DNA from: Gracilibacillus kekensis
Lineage (GTDB): Bacteria > Bacillota > Bacilli > Bacillales > Amphibacillaceae
Length of the DNA: 64,000 bases
NCBI RefSeq assembly: GCF_900143085.1
Contig: NZ_FRCZ01000007.1
Location: 124,001-188,000, forward strand
Direction of reading: 5' to 3'
Of the stretch, positions 17,550-27,088 are shown piece after piece. The notes under the pieces are model-generated. The model did not search any database. It saw only the letters and a program-made list of their open reading frames with translations, and was not told where the DNA came from. Within the stretch, counting starts at the first letter, position 1; the number at the start of each line of letters is the position of its first letter. Both the position numbers and the translations under genes were made by a program.

Positions 17550-19031
17550 TTAGTATTTTAGTTCTGTTTTTGCTTTGGTTTTTAAGAAAAATGATAAAGA
17601 TAGTCCAACTACAGACAAGATGGTTGCAAGCCAAAACGCAGCATTATAACCATCCATTGCTGCATTGGTAGCTATTTGATTCATTGCTTCTGATTCTGTT
17701 AAACCTTCTAACGCAGTCTGATTTGGCTGATAATTCGTTGCTGCAGTCGTCATTACCGTAATCAAAATAGCTGTACCAATCGATGCGGATACTTGTTGCA
17801 TCGTGTTTGCCATAGCCGTTCCATGTGGATGCCACTCAGGTGGCAACTGATTTAAACCAGCTGTCATAACAGGCATCATAACTAAGGAAAGGCCAAACAT
17901 ACGGGTCGCATAAATCACAACTAAAAAGCTATATGCTGTATCGATTGTCAAGCTCGTAAAAAGAAAAGTAGTCAATGAAACAATCAGCATACCTGTAACG
18001 GCCAACCATTTTGCGCCAAACTTATCAAAAAGCATACCGGTAATAGGAGACATGATTCCCATTACAACCGCTCCCGGAAACAACATTAAGCCCGATTCTA
18101 ATGCGGAAAAATCTCTCGTATTTTGCATATACAATGGCAACATGGTCTCCGCACCGATTAAGGCCACTAATACGATCATGGTAACAATCAAGGATAGTGA
18201 GAAAATTGGATACTTAAATACTCGAAATTCTAACATAGGTTTCTTTAATTTTAGTTGTCGTAGAATGAAGATGGTCAAAATGATCGCAGCACCAATAATT
18301 ATCGCAAGTGCAACACTATCTATTTCAGTTGAAACCTCACCAGCACCATGTCCACCACCAATACTACTAAAACCATATAATAAACCACCAAAACCAAATG
18401 ATGATAATAGAATCGATAGAATGTCGATCTTCGGATAGGTTTGTTCTGTTACATTTTTAACGAAAATAGCTGCAATAATAATTGCAATGATGACAATCGG
18501 TAAGACCACATAGAATAATCCTCTCCATGAGAAGAATTCCAATAACCATCCAGAGAGTGTTGGTCCGATCGCTGGTGCAAAGGAAATAACGATACCTGCC
18601 ATACCCATTGCTGCTCCCCGCTTTTCCACTGGGAACACTTTAAGCATAACGGTCATCATTAACGGCAACATAATCCCAGAGCCAGACGCTTGCACAACTC
18701 GAGCTGTTAGTAAGAGTTCAAATGTATGTGAGATCGATGCGATAAATGTCCCAATAGCAAATATACTTAATGCTGTTATAAATAATTGACGTGTGGTAAA
18801 TCGTTCAATTAAAAAAGCGCTGATCGGGATCATTACCCCGTTTGTTAATAAAAAGGCTGTAGTTAGCCATTGCACTTGATTTTCAACGATACCAAAGTCC
18901 TGCATAATACTAGGTAATGCAGTTGCTAATAGTGTTTCATTGAGTAAACCGACAAATGCACCGATTAGCATTACCGCAACCATTAAATTTCGTTGTTTTG
19001 GTTCAATATTAATATTAGTAGATTGATTCAT
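17550..19031 (-). CDS. MFS multidrug efflux transporter (DHA2/EmrB type)
   Basis: A 493-residue transporter with about 14 membrane segments, the DHA2 size. The start of the first helix (GAFVGLLNETLLATALPSIM) and the WLTTAFLLTNGVMIPISAFL segment are standard for EmrB/QacA-like pumps. Motif C, the antiporter signature, is GIVISFAPAIGPTLSGWL near residue 145. It should export lipophilic or cationic compounds using the proton gradient. It overlaps the upstream TetR gene by 4 bases, so the two form an operon under that regulator. Confidence 0.9.
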   Translation of the reverse strand: MNQSTNINIEPKQRNLMVAVMLIGAFVGLLNETLLATALPSIMQDFGIVENQVQWLTTAFLLTNGVMIPISAFLIERFTTRQLFITALSIFAIGTFIASISHTFELLLTARVVQASGSGIMLPLMMTVMLKVFPVEKRGAAMGMAGIVISFAPAIGPTLSGWLLEFFSWRGLFYVVLPIVIIAIIIAAIFVKNVTEQTYPKIDILSILLSSFGFGGLLYGFSSIGGGHGAGEVSTEIDSVALAIIIGAAIILTIFILRQLKLKKPMLEFRVFKYPIFSLSLIVTMIVLVALIGAETMLPLYMQNTRDFSALESGLMLFPGAVVMGIMSPITGMLFDKFGAKWLAVTGMLIVSLTTFLFTSLTIDTAYSFLVVIYATRMFGLSLVMMPVMTAGLNQLPPEWHPHGTAMANTMQQVSASIGTAILITVMTTAATNYQPNQTALEGLTESEAMNQIATNAAMDGYNAAFWLATILSVVGLSLSFFLKTKAKTELKY

Positions 19032-19855
19032 GTTTCTTTGTCCTCCTGTTTGCTAAGCCTATCTAATTTTATAACAAAAGGGTAAAGGGAAGGCTCCCGT
19101 TTTAAGTAAAGCAACATGGCTTCCATTGTTACCGAATTTGTTATACGATTTTCAATTTCTTGTTCAATATGATAGAGGGCTTCTAGCAATCTATTACTAT
19201 CGTTTAATTGCTTTTGTTTCATTGTTTCTTTGATCGTTTCTATCACTTGAAAGATGGATTCACTATCTTCTTCTTGTAAAAAAGGTTCTTTATCATTGAA
19301 ATGCTGCACAATAGCATTGATATTACTTGTGATCCATTTACTTAGGTTAATGGTGCTGTAATCTTTAGGATGTAAAGACATATATATAAGGTATTCTTTC
19401 ATAATCCCTTCAAACATAACGAGCAAATCTGTTACATATGGTTTTATCTTGTCGCCGTATGCTTGATAAAAAATTTCACGGTGGTTATGCTCTAGACTAA
19501 CCCGCAGTTCTTCCAATTTTTTTGTGATTTGTTTATTTCTTATAGGGGCAAATTCATTGAATAACACATGAAAGAAGGCTTGATGATCGATCCAGGTTTC
19601 TAATTCAAATTGAATATATAAAGCGAGGTCATCGTTATCCTTTAACGTTTCTATATGTTTTGAACTGTCAATGACTTTATCATGATAATCATTAATCATT
19701 TCCAGTATTAAATCCGTTTTAGTAGAAAAGTATGTATAAAATCCACCTTTAGAGATCCCGCTTTGTTGTGCAATCTCTTGTACAGATGTTTCTGAGAACC
19801 CCTTTTCTGAAAAAAGATGTATAGCAACAGCTTTTATTTCTGCCTTTTTAACTAT
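19028..19855 (-). CDS. TetR family regulator, apparent ATA start
   Basis: A TetR/AcrR repressor of about 275 residues. The N-terminal helix-turn-helix is complete: VKKAEIKAVAIHLFSEKG, then EIAQQSGISKGGFYTYFSTK. The first ATG in this frame (19699) lies after that domain. Upstream there is no ATG, GTG or TTG before an in-frame TGA; the only plausible start is ATA at 19855, seven bases after GGAGG. Either a rare ATA start is used, or a start codon was lost by mutation. It controls the efflux gene with which it overlaps by 4 bases and probably itself, through the palindrome at 19869-19888. Confidence 0.75.
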   Translation of the reverse strand: MVKKAEIKAVAIHLFSEKGFSETSVQEIAQQSGISKGGFYTYFSTKTDLILEMINDYHDKVIDSSKHIETLKDNDDLALYIQFELETWIDHQAFFHVLFNEFAPIRNKQITKKLEELRVSLEHNHREIFYQAYGDKIKPYVTDLLVMFEGIMKEYLIYMSLHPKDYSTINLSKWITSNINAIVQHFNDKEPFLQEEDSESIFQVIETIKETMKQKQLNDSNRLLEALYHIEQEIENRITNSVTMEAMLLYLKREPSLYPFVIKLDRLSKQEDKET

Positions 19856-19868
19856 TTGTACCCCTCCC

Positions 19869-19888
19869 TTTTGACTACTTAGTCAAAA
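19869..19888. promoter_or_regulatory. TetR-type operator palindrome
   Basis: TTTTGACTA and TAGTCAAAA form a perfect inverted repeat around two bases, directly upstream of the TetR ribosome site. A second, weaker copy TGACTTATCGGTCA follows at 19892-19905. The TGAC/GTCA type is common for autoregulated TetR efflux regulators. Confidence 0.7.
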
Positions 19889-20002
19889 TAGTGACTTATC
19901 GGTCATGGGATGTATTCTATAGAATAAGATCGTGTATGTCAATAATCTAAGTTTGTTACTCTAATGAAAAAGAGTCTTTAACAAAAGAATTCTATAAATA
20001 TA

Positions 20003-20052
20003 AAAATCCAAACGATTCGAATTGAAAAGGCCTTCGAAATCGTTTGGATTTT
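20003..20052. terminator. terminator, ATCCAAACGAT type
   Basis: AAAATCCAAACGATTCGAA pairs with TTCGAAATCGTTTGGATTTT, with T-runs on both strands. It serves pepT on the minus strand. Similar hairpins lie at 36629-36676 and 53924-53973. Confidence 0.8.
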
Positions 20053-20136
20053 GATGTGTAGTAGGAACATACTACGCAATAACTTATGTGTATTTATTAG
20101 CCAAAGTGGTAATTTTGAAATGTATTGTCTGATAAA

Positions 20137-20271
20137 CATCCGCTCCGGCTGCCCACTTTCCTTTCCGTGGGGTTTTCCCTTCAGCTAACTTTTTTAAGAA
20201 AAGAACGCTTAAAAAAGTGGATCTTCAGGTAAAACCCCACGGAAAGAGAAGCGGACAAGCCGTAGCGGTTT
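20137..20271. repeat. large hairpin element A (reverse orientation)
   Basis: Imperfect inverted repeat with arms of about 60 bases. Outer parts read CCGCTCCGGCTGCCCACTTT and its counterpart ending AAGCCGTAGCGG, with CTTTCCGTGGGGTTTT in both. The core is TTCAGCTAACTTTTTT, loop, AAAAAAGTGGATCTTCAG. It is one of seven copies. The flank behind it (to about 20370) resembles the flank behind element E. Confidence 0.85.
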
Positions 20272-20398
20272 CTAAGCACAAACATCATCTCAAAATTACT
20301 ACATCATTTATTGCGCAGTTTCCTTTTATTGCACAATAATACATATTGCCTCGTTCGTGTTTTAATTTAAAAGTTACCTCTATTTTATTAGTATAATG

Positions 20399-21640
20399 TC
20401 ACTTGCTGACTCGCTTTTTCGTGAAATTTTCTGCTATTTTGATGATGGTTTCCGTGGCTTTCACCATGTTGTCAATCGAGATAAATTCGTATTTGCTATG
20501 GAAGTTTTCTCCACCTGTAAAAATATTTGGTGTTGGTAATCCCATAAATGAGAGTTGAGAACCATCTGTACCACCGCGAATGGGTTGAATAACCGGTTCA
20601 ACACCAACTTCTCGAATTGCTTGTTCAGCAATATCTACTATGTATTTAACAGGTTCAATTTTCTCAGCCATGTTATAATATTGATCCTGCATTTCTAATA
20701 GAATCTTATCCTCGCCATGCGTTTTCTGTGCTTCTTGAATAACTGATTGAAGCATATCTTTCTTTTTATTGAATTTTTGGCGATCATGATCTCTGATGAT
20801 ATAATACATCTTCGCCTCTTCTGTATCTCCAGTAAAAGAGAGTAGATGATAAAAGCCTTGATAATCATCGGTGTATTCCGGTGCCTGATCCTTAGGCAGA
20901 CGCATCTGAATGTCTATTGCAATTTTGGTAGCGTGTACCATTTTGCCCTTTGCTGTTCCAGGATGTACATTATTTCCTTTTATTGTTATCTTTGCTGCCG
21001 CCGCGTTAAAGCTTTCAAATTGTAATTCTCCTATAGGCCCCCCATCAATTGTATAAGCAAATTCAGCCCCAAACATTTGGACATTAAATTTATGAGGACC
21101 GCGGCCGATTTCTTCGTCAGGAGTGAAGGCAATACGAATCGTACCATGTGGGATTTCGGGATGTTGAATGAAATAATCCATCGCTGTGATAATTTCAGCA
21201 ATTCCTGCTTTATTGTCAGCACCTAACAAAGTCGTGCCATCGGTTGTCATTAATGTATGACCTTTATATTTGTGTAAAGAAGGGTAATCGGTTGGTGAAA
21301 GGATGATTTGCTTCTCTTTATTTAAAACAATAGACTTACCATCGTATTGTTTGATTAATTGAGGCTTCACATTTTCGGACGTAAAGTCTGTGGCTGTATC
21401 TAAATGAGCTAGAAAACCGATGATAGGTACTTCTTTATCCGTATTACTCGGCAAAGTGGCAGTCACATAGGCGTGTTCATCAACATGGACGTCTTCCAGG
21501 CCAATCTTCGTTAATTCTTCAACTAAAAGATGTGCCAGCTCCCACTGGCCTTCTGTAGATGGACATGTGTTGTTTTGTTCATTCGATTGGGTATTTATCT
21601 GTGCATACGTTACTAGTCGATCAATCAATGATTGCCTCAT
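20399..21640 (-). CDS. pepT: peptidase T (tripeptide aminopeptidase)
   Basis: A 413-residue M20-family metallopeptidase of normal length. Zinc-binding and catalytic motifs are visible: GFLAHLDTA (His, Asp near residue 80), [15 protein letters not shown] (Asp near 142), [10 protein letters not shown] (Glu pair near 176), [19 protein letters not shown], and near the end [20 protein letters not shown]. It removes the N-terminal residue of tripeptides in the cytoplasm. The start ATG 21640 is preceded by GGAGTG. It stands alone, with hairpin element A and a terminator behind it. Confidence 0.95.
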   Translation of the reverse strand: MRQSLIDRLVTYAQINTQSNEQNNTCPSTEGQWELAHLLVEELTKIGLEDVHVDEHAYVTATLPSNTDKEVPIIGFLAHLDTATDFTSENVKPQLIKQYDGKSIVLNKEKQIILSPTDYPSLHKYKGHTLMTTDGTTLLGADNKAGIAEIITAMDYFIQHPEIPHGTIRIAFTPDEEIGRGPHKFNVQMFGAEFAYTIDGGPIGELQFESFNAAAAKITIKGNNVHPGTAKGKMVHATKIAIDIQMRLPKDQAPEYTDDYQGFYHLLSFTGDTEEAKMYYIIRDHDRQKFNKKKDMLQSVIQEAQKTHGEDKILLEMQDQYYNMAEKIEPVKYIVDIAEQAIREVGVEPVIQPIRGGTDGSQLSFMGLPTPNIFTGGENFHSKYEFISIDNMVKATETIIKIAENFTKKRVSK

Positions 21641-22033
21641 AGTGTATCACTCCATTTTCGTTAATCAATCTGTTAATTTCTTTAATCCTCCTTATTTTAT
21701 CACGGTGTTATCATTTGTAATACCCAAAGTAGGTTTATTTCTTTCAAGATCCATTACTTCTTGCAAAGAACGAACAATCTCCCGGTAGATAGGCAAAGAA
21801 TATATGTCAATCAAGTAGTTACGAATAGTGATACATAAACGATTTATGATAAACTATTATTAATAATGAATGAAAGTATTGAGAACAAAAGAGCTATAAT
21901 TATCTGGCTTTTCTTTACTTTAAAATATGTTAAAGGTCTATAGCATTATTAAGTATATTTGCAAAAAACTAACTAAACAGACGCCTTTCGTTTAATTAGT
22001 TAGGGAAACAACCATTAGAGAAGGGATCGGCTT
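21641..22033. other. intergenic region between pepT and fni
   Basis: Divergent promoter region. No gene is supported. An imperfect hairpin (AACTAACTAAAC with GTTTAATTAGTTAG, about 21967-22003) lies in the presumed fni leader without a T-run. No known riboswitch pattern was recognised. Confidence 0.4.
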
Positions 22034-23062
22034 ATGACAGAAGACATACATAAACGAAAAAGCGAACATATTACCTATAGCTTAACAGATGAATCACTTG
22101 GACGAGGGGTAACAAATGGTTTTGATCGTTTTAGGTTTCAGCACAACGCTTTACCTGAAATCGATTTTGACGCAATTGATATGTCCTCCACCTTTTTCAC
22201 AAAACAAATCAAATCCCCTTATCTTATCAGTTCAATGACAGGTGGAGCAGCGTTAGCGGAATCAGTTAATCGTAATTTAGCAATTGCTGCAGAGAAACAA
22301 GGTTGGATTTTTGCTTTAGGATCTACCCGCGTTATGTTACAAAGTGAGCAATATAGACAATCATTCCAACTAAGAGAATATGCCCCAACGATCCCGATTG
22401 TGGCAAACTTAGGAGCCGTCCAACTAAATTATGGTGTAACCATTGATCAAGTGAAACAAATCATTGAATGGACGGAGGCAGACGCTCTTGTATTGCATTT
22501 CAATACTATTCAAGAAGTGATTCAAGCAGGTGGAGATACTAATTTCTACAACCTGTTACCAAAGGTTAAAGAATTGACTAACGCATTATCGATTCCGGTT
22601 GGTGCCAAAGAAGTAGGGTTTGGTATTGATTCAGAAGTTGCCAAACAATTAATGAATGCAGGTATTGATTTTATCGATGTGGCTGGAGCGGGCGGTACGT
22701 CATGGAGTCAGGTTGAAAAGTTGCGATCCAAAGAGACCATTAAGAAAAGAGCGGCAGAAGCTTTTGCTAGTTGGGGAAATCCAACAGCAGAATGTGTACA
22801 GGATGTAAGAAAAGTCTTACCACAGAGCCCTTTAGTTGCAAGTGGCGGTATTCGTAACGGTTTGGATGCAGCTAAAGCGATTGGCTTAGGAGCAGATTAT
22901 GTAGGGTTTGCTCGCTCGATATTAAAAGAAGCAATTGACTCACCGGAAAATGTGATAGAATGGATGAAAGTCCGTGAATTAGAGTTGCAAATGGTAATGT
23001 TTGGTATTGGAGCAAAAGATATATCCTCATTAAAACGGACAAATCGATTAATAACAGGTTAG
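22034..23062 (+). CDS. fni: isopentenyl-diphosphate delta-isomerase, type 2
   Basis: A 342-residue FMN-dependent enzyme that interconverts isopentenyl and dimethylallyl diphosphate for isoprenoid synthesis. Motifs include RKSEHITYSL at the N-terminus, SSMTGG, FALGSTRVML, the FMN-binding GAKEVGFGI, DVAGAGGTSWSQVE and VASGGIRNGLDAAKAIGLGAD. Length is normal for the family (about 340-350). AGAAGGGAT precedes ATG 22034. The enzyme needs reduced FMN, and the next gene, 10 bases on, codes for a flavoprotein related to ferredoxin/flavodoxin-NADP reductases, so the two may work together. Confidence 0.95.
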   Translation: MTEDIHKRKSEHITYSLTDESLGRGVTNGFDRFRFQHNALPEIDFDAIDMSSTFFTKQIKSPYLISSMTGGAALAESVNRNLAIAAEKQGWIFALGSTRVMLQSEQYRQSFQLREYAPTIPIVANLGAVQLNYGVTIDQVKQIIEWTEADALVLHFNTIQEVIQAGGDTNFYNLLPKVKELTNALSIPVGAKEVGFGIDSEVAKQLMNAGIDFIDVAGAGGTSWSQVEKLRSKETIKKRAAEAFASWGNPTAECVQDVRKVLPQSPLVASGGIRNGLDAAKAIGLGADYVGFARSILKEAIDSPENVIEWMKVRELELQMVMFGIGAKDISSLKRTNRLITG

Positions 23063-23072
23063 AGGTGCAATA

Positions 23073-24071
23073 ATGGATAATCAAGACTTATTTGATATCA
23101 CGATAATTGGTGGTGGTACGACCGGGTTATTTGCAACGTACTATGCGACGATGCGTGGTATGAAAGTGAAATTACTTGAGTCACAGTCACAATTTGGTGG
23201 TAAAGTCATGCAGTTTTTCCCTGAGAAATTAATATATGATGTCGGAGGCTTTCCGGCTATATCTGGTGAAGACTTAGTACAACAAATGATTGCTCAAGCA
23301 GAGCGTCACCAACCAGTTATGTTAACCGATCAGTGGGTAGAAACGATTGACAATGACGGCAAGCATTTCACTTTACAAACGAGTAGCGGTGATCGTCATT
23401 TATCTAAATCGGTTTTACTTGCAACAGGTTCAGGTACTTTTCATACCAAGCGATCTGACGACTGGCATGCGCTACCTTATCCTGCTTTTCGCAAGCAAGT
23501 TCCTACAAATTTAATGAACCGTGAGAAATATGCGGATAAAAAAGTAGTGATCGCTTCCAATAATAAAGTAGGCGTAGGTTGGGCTTTGTATTTAAAAGAT
23601 AAAGCAGAATCCGTGACAATAATTAATCCAGACTCATCGTTTCATCAAGTTAAACAGAACGATTTAGATCTTTTGCTTAAAAGTTCTGTACAGGTACATT
23701 TTCAAACAGCCTTCACTGATTTGTTCATGGAAAATGATAGGTTACAAGCGATCGAAATAAGCAATAGTGAGAATGAAAAGCACATAATCGATGCAGAAGA
23801 AATTCTTACTTTTCATGGATTAGAATTAGAACCCACACCTTTTGATAAATGGGAAATTGAAACACGAAAAGCCCGTATTACAGTAAAAGGTAATATGGCA
23901 ACCAATGTATCAGGCATATTTGCTGCAGGTGATATTGTACAGTACGATGGTAAAACGAATTTGATTGCTTCCGGATATACCGAGGCGATAACAGCAATTA
24001 ATAAAGCACATAAATTTATTGATCCAACGGTAACAGAGCAATTATATAGCACGGTCATCTATAGGGGTTAA
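23073..24071 (+). CDS. FAD flavoprotein related to YumC-type ferredoxin-NADP reductase
   Basis: A 332-residue protein of the thioredoxin-reductase-like (type 2 FNR) fold. The FAD site is intact: ITIIGGGTTGLFATYYATMRG, then LLESQSQFGGKVMQFFPEKLIYDVGGFPAISG and the C-terminal GIFAAGDIVQYDGKTNLIASGYTEAI. The second dinucleotide site is not: where YumC has GGGDSA and HRRD for NADPH, this protein reads ASNNKVGVGWALYL and INPDSSF. It therefore may not bind NADPH in the usual way. It follows fni by 10 bases and could supply or sense electrons for its FMN. Its last 4 bases overlap the convergent gene. Confidence 0.82.
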   Translation: MDNQDLFDITIIGGGTTGLFATYYATMRGMKVKLLESQSQFGGKVMQFFPEKLIYDVGGFPAISGEDLVQQMIAQAERHQPVMLTDQWVETIDNDGKHFTLQTSSGDRHLSKSVLLATGSGTFHTKRSDDWHALPYPAFRKQVPTNLMNREKYADKKVVIASNNKVGVGWALYLKDKAESVTIINPDSSFHQVKQNDLDLLLKSSVQVHFQTAFTDLFMENDRLQAIEISNSENEKHIIDAEEILTFHGLELEPTPFDKWEIETRKARITVKGNMATNVSGIFAAGDIVQYDGKTNLIASGYTEAITAINKAHKFIDPTVTEQLYSTVIYRG

Positions 24072-24595
24072 TCGATCACATCTTCTGGTCGTTTACCCCA
24101 TTTTAGTTCGGTGATACTTAATCCGAAATCCATTTGCAAGTGTGGATAATCCTTAAAACGAGCAAAGTCCCCGCCCCATGAAAACCCTAATGATTTTGCA
24201 ATATCAACAACTTCCACCCAGTCACTTTCACCGTTCTCATTACCATCATATTCTAAATCCCAGATTACCTCACCTTGACGAGGTTGTAAGGCAAAATCTA
24301 TTGCTAATCCGTAGTTATGATAAGATTCTCCACCCTTTGCATAGGTAACAATCTCTGCGTCTGTCTCTCGTCCTTGCTGATAGATTTCATTTTGTTCTTC
24401 AATAGAGCGGAAGCCATCAGTAATGATGATAGAGATTCCTTTTTGTTCCGCTTGATCGATTAACGCGTCACTCGCTTCTTCTACAAGCGGATGTAAAGAA
24501 GAAGGCATAGGTCGATTACTATATTTTTGATACTGAAAAAAGAGATATGCTAGGATAACTAGTAACAATAGTATAAAAATTATGCGAACTTTCAT
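24068..24595 (-). CDS. M15 peptidase, CwlK-like peptidoglycan hydrolase
   Basis: A 175-residue protein with one N-terminal membrane helix or signal anchor (IIFILLLLVILAYLFFQY) and an M15 metallopeptidase domain. The zinc motifs are SYHNYGLAIDFAL (His, Asp) and PHLQMDFG (His near residue 153), and GFRSIEEQNEIYQQGR is the family's opening motif. Relatives cleave L-alanyl-D-glutamate or D-Ala-D-Ala bonds in cell wall peptides, outside the membrane. CwlK is the closest match I can name from memory. It overlaps the end of the convergent flavoprotein gene by 4 bases. Confidence 0.88.
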   Translation of the reverse strand: MKVRIIFILLLLVILAYLFFQYQKYSNRPMPSSLHPLVEEASDALIDQAEQKGISIIITDGFRSIEEQNEIYQQGRETDAEIVTYAKGGESYHNYGLAIDFALQPRQGEVIWDLEYDGNENGESDWVEVVDIAKSLGFSWGGDFARFKDYPHLQMDFGLSITELKWGKRPEDVID

Positions 24596-24695
24596 TTAAT
24601 TCCCCTCTATTTTGTGATATGAATCATTCCGTAATTTCTAAATATATGATACTATATCATTATTGAGAAGTAATGTTAGGCATTTCTCAATCTGA

Positions 24696-24710
24696 ATTTT
24701 TTAGAAAATT
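24696..24710. promoter_or_regulatory. CodY-like box before ilvD
   Basis: ATTTTTTAGAAAATT matches the CodY consensus at 13 of 15 positions, 60 bases upstream of the ilvD start. CodY repression of ilvD is known in B. subtilis, which supports the call. Confidence 0.6.
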
Positions 24711-24769
24711 TAAAATATAGGAAATTCTAGTTCTGATGCTAGAAAATATAGTTGGGAGGAAAAAGTGGA

Positions 24770-26461
24770 ATGGGGAAAGACTTACGTATCAAAAGTAAAG
24801 TGTTTGATGATGCAAAACGTGCTCCAAACCGTGCGATGCTACGGGCAGTAGGGGTAACAGATGAAGATTTTAAAAAACCGATGATTGGGATTGCGAGTAC
24901 ATGGAGTGAGGTTACACCATGTAATATTCACTTGGATGATTTAGCAATTAAAGCAAAAGAAGGTGCACGTGAAGCTGGTGGGGTACCAATGATTTTTAAT
25001 ACCATTACCGTATCCGATGGTATTTCAATGGGGACTTCTGGTATGCGTTACTCACTACCGAGCCGTGATGTAATTGCTGATTCGATTGAAACAGTAGTAG
25101 GCGCAGAGAATCTAGATGCCTATGTTGCAATCGGTGGTTGTGATAAAAATATTCCTGGTTGCTTAATCTCGATTGCGCGTTCCGATGTGCCAGCAGTATT
25201 CGTATATGGTGGTACGATTGCACCAGGTTACCGTAAAGGTGAAAAACTGGATATCGTATCTGTTTTCGAAGGTGTCGGTAAACATAACAATGGTGACATT
25301 GATGATGAAGAATTAAGAGGTATTGAATGTAATGCTTGTCCTGGTGCTGGTTCATGTGGTGGTATGTACACAGCAAACACAATGGCAACAGCTGTTGAAG
25401 CACTTGGTATGAGTTTACCAGGAAGTTCTTCCAACCCAGCTGAATCTCCAGAGAAATGGGAAGATTGTCAAAAAGCAGGGGAAGCAGCGTATCATTTGTT
25501 AGAAAAAGGTATTTATCCAAAAGATATCTTAACAAAAAAAGCTTTTGAAAATGCAATTACTGCAGTTATGGCATTAGGTGGCTCTACCAATGCGGTATTA
25601 CACTTATTAGCAATTGCCAATGCAGCAGAAGTAGATTTAACAGTGGATGACTTTAATCGTATCCAAGCAAAAGTACCACACTTAGCAGACTTAAAACCAA
25701 GTGGTAAGTATGTAATGGAAGACCTACATAAAATCGGTGGGGTTCCAGCTGTTATGCGACTATTATTAGATAATGGTTTCTTACATGAGGATTGTCTAAC
25801 TGTTACTGGTAAGACCATTGCAGAAAATTATGCAGATGCACCAGTTCTTTCTGATGATCAGGATATCATTCATCCTTTAAGTGATCCATACCGTGCAGAT
25901 GGTCCGTTAATCGTGTTAAAAGGAAACCTTTCTCCAAGTGGAGCGGTTGCGAAAGTGTCTGGTGTCAAAGTAAAGCGCCATACAGGACCTGCTCGTGTTT
26001 TCAATAACGAGGAAGAGGCAACCAACGCCGTTATGAATAATGAAATAAATGAAGGTGATGTACTGGTTATCCGTTATGTAGGACCAAAAGGTGGACCAGG
26101 CATGCCAGAAATGCTTTCCATTTCAGCTATTCTAGTTGGAAAAGGTCTTGGACAATCTGTTGCCTTATTAACAGACGGTCGTTTCTCCGGTGGTACACAT
26201 GGTCTTGTAGTAGGACATATTGCACCAGAAGCACAGTCTGGAGGTCCAATCGCATTCTTAAAAGAAGGCGACATGGTCACAATTGATTCAGAACAAAAAG
26301 AAATTTCTATGGATGTTGCTGAAGAAGAAATAGCAAAACGCCGTGCCAACTGGCAAGCACCAGAACTATATAAACGTGGTGTTTTAGGAAAATATGCACA
26401 CAATGTTTCTTGTTCATCATTAGGTGCCGTAACCGATTTTATTAATCGTAATGATCAATAA
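24770..26461 (+). CDS. ilvD: dihydroxy-acid dehydratase
   Basis: An enzyme of about 563 residues that dehydrates 2,3-dihydroxy-3-methyl acids to the 2-keto acids of valine, leucine and isoleucine synthesis. Iron-sulfur cysteines are visible in [10 protein letters not shown] (near residue 120) and [19 protein letters not shown] (near 190). The C-terminal [16 protein letters not shown] motif is intact. GGGAGGA at 24755-24760 supports ATG 24770 rather than the upstream TTG 24752. It stands apart from any ilvBHC cluster and ends in its own terminator, which is followed by hairpin elements B and C. Confidence 0.96.
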   Translation: MGKDLRIKSKVFDDAKRAPNRAMLRAVGVTDEDFKKPMIGIASTWSEVTPCNIHLDDLAIKAKEGAREAGGVPMIFNTITVSDGISMGTSGMRYSLPSRDVIADSIETVVGAENLDAYVAIGGCDKNIPGCLISIARSDVPAVFVYGGTIAPGYRKGEKLDIVSVFEGVGKHNNGDIDDEELRGIECNACPGAGSCGGMYTANTMATAVEALGMSLPGSSSNPAESPEKWEDCQKAGEAAYHLLEKGIYPKDILTKKAFENAITAVMALGGSTNAVLHLLAIANAAEVDLTVDDFNRIQAKVPHLADLKPSGKYVMEDLHKIGGVPAVMRLLLDNGFLHEDCLTVTGKTIAENYADAPVLSDDQDIIHPLSDPYRADGPLIVLKGNLSPSGAVAKVSGVKVKRHTGPARVFNNEEEATNAVMNNEINEGDVLVIRYVGPKGGPGMPEMLSISAILVGKGLGQSVALLTDGRFSGGTHGLVVGHIAPEAQSGGPIAFLKEGDMVTIDSEQKEISMDVAEEEIAKRRANWQAPELYKRGVLGKYAHNVSCSSLGAVTDFINRNDQ

Positions 26462-26465
26462 TAAT

Positions 26466-26506
26466 AAAAAAGATGCCGATCTGATGATAGATTGGCATCT
26501 TTTTTT
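26466..26506 (+). terminator. rho-independent terminator
   Basis: AAAAGATGCC and GGCATCTTTT pair, with further pairing of ATCT and AGAT inside, followed by seven T. It ends ilvD. Confidence 0.85.
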
Positions 26507-26545
26507 GTAAGGAAAGAAAGCATATAACCCGCGCGGTATCAACGC

Positions 26546-26735
26546 ACCGCTGCGGCTGTCCACTTCCCTTTTACCACGGGCACAAGTGCAACATCTACTC
26601 AAGCAAGCTTTCGTAGTGTTTTCTATGCAGTGGCGTTTTCCCTTCAGCTAACTTTTTCGAGCACAAACCGCTCAAAAAAAGTGGATCTTCAGGGAAAACG
26701 GATGCCACAGGAGTGGAAGCGGACGGCCTACGCTA
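26546..26735. repeat. large hairpin element B (reverse orientation)
   Basis: Core TTCAGCTAACTTTTT ... AAAAGTGGATCTTCAG, outer arms CCGCTGCGGCTGTCCACTT and GGAAGCGGACGGCCTACGC. It carries an extra block of about 65 bases (from TTTTACCACGGGCACAAG on) in the left arm, shared only with element F. It is paired with element C. Confidence 0.85.
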
Positions 26736-26841
26736 TAAAGTGATTCTACAACGTTTGAGACAGCTAACTTGTTGAGGTTTATGAACATTATGAAATAATA
26801 GTCGCCATATTACTACTTACATCCATTGTAGCGCATTATTT

Positions 26842-26975
26842 AGCGCAGGCGGCCACTTCGCGACTCCTAAGGGATCAGCGTGATCTGAAGATCCACTTTT
26901 GTATAGTGAACTTCTTTACAAAAGTTACCTGAAGACACGCCCCTTGGAAAGCGAAGTGGGCAAGCCGTAGCGTGT
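26842..26975. repeat. large hairpin element C (forward orientation)
   Basis: Core CTGAAGATCCACTTTTGTA ... TACAAAAGTTACCTGAAG with outer arms GCGCAGGCGGCCACTTCG and CGAAGTGGGCAAGCCGTAGC. It is convergent with element B; the pair is copied at 58053-58480. Confidence 0.85.
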
Positions 26976-27088
26976 GTTAAATCTATTATCCATTTCAAAA
27001 TTACTACTACAAGGACCGGGTGGGCTTTCCCGGTTTTTCTCAGTGTAAGTAAGACTTCTTTTTATTCACTGGAATTGAACATCGCTTG

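Noticed and set aside
24596-24769. T-box or leader peptide before ilvD
   Set aside because: The gap is short and lacks the T-box core and a terminator; only a CodY-like box is seen.
25005-25556. 183-residue minus-strand frame inside ilvD
   Set aside because: Antisense shadow; composition rich in His, Leu and Gln is typical of reversed codons.
26546-26975. Insertion sequence
   Set aside because: Palindromic arms are present, but there is no transposase frame and no visible target-site duplication.
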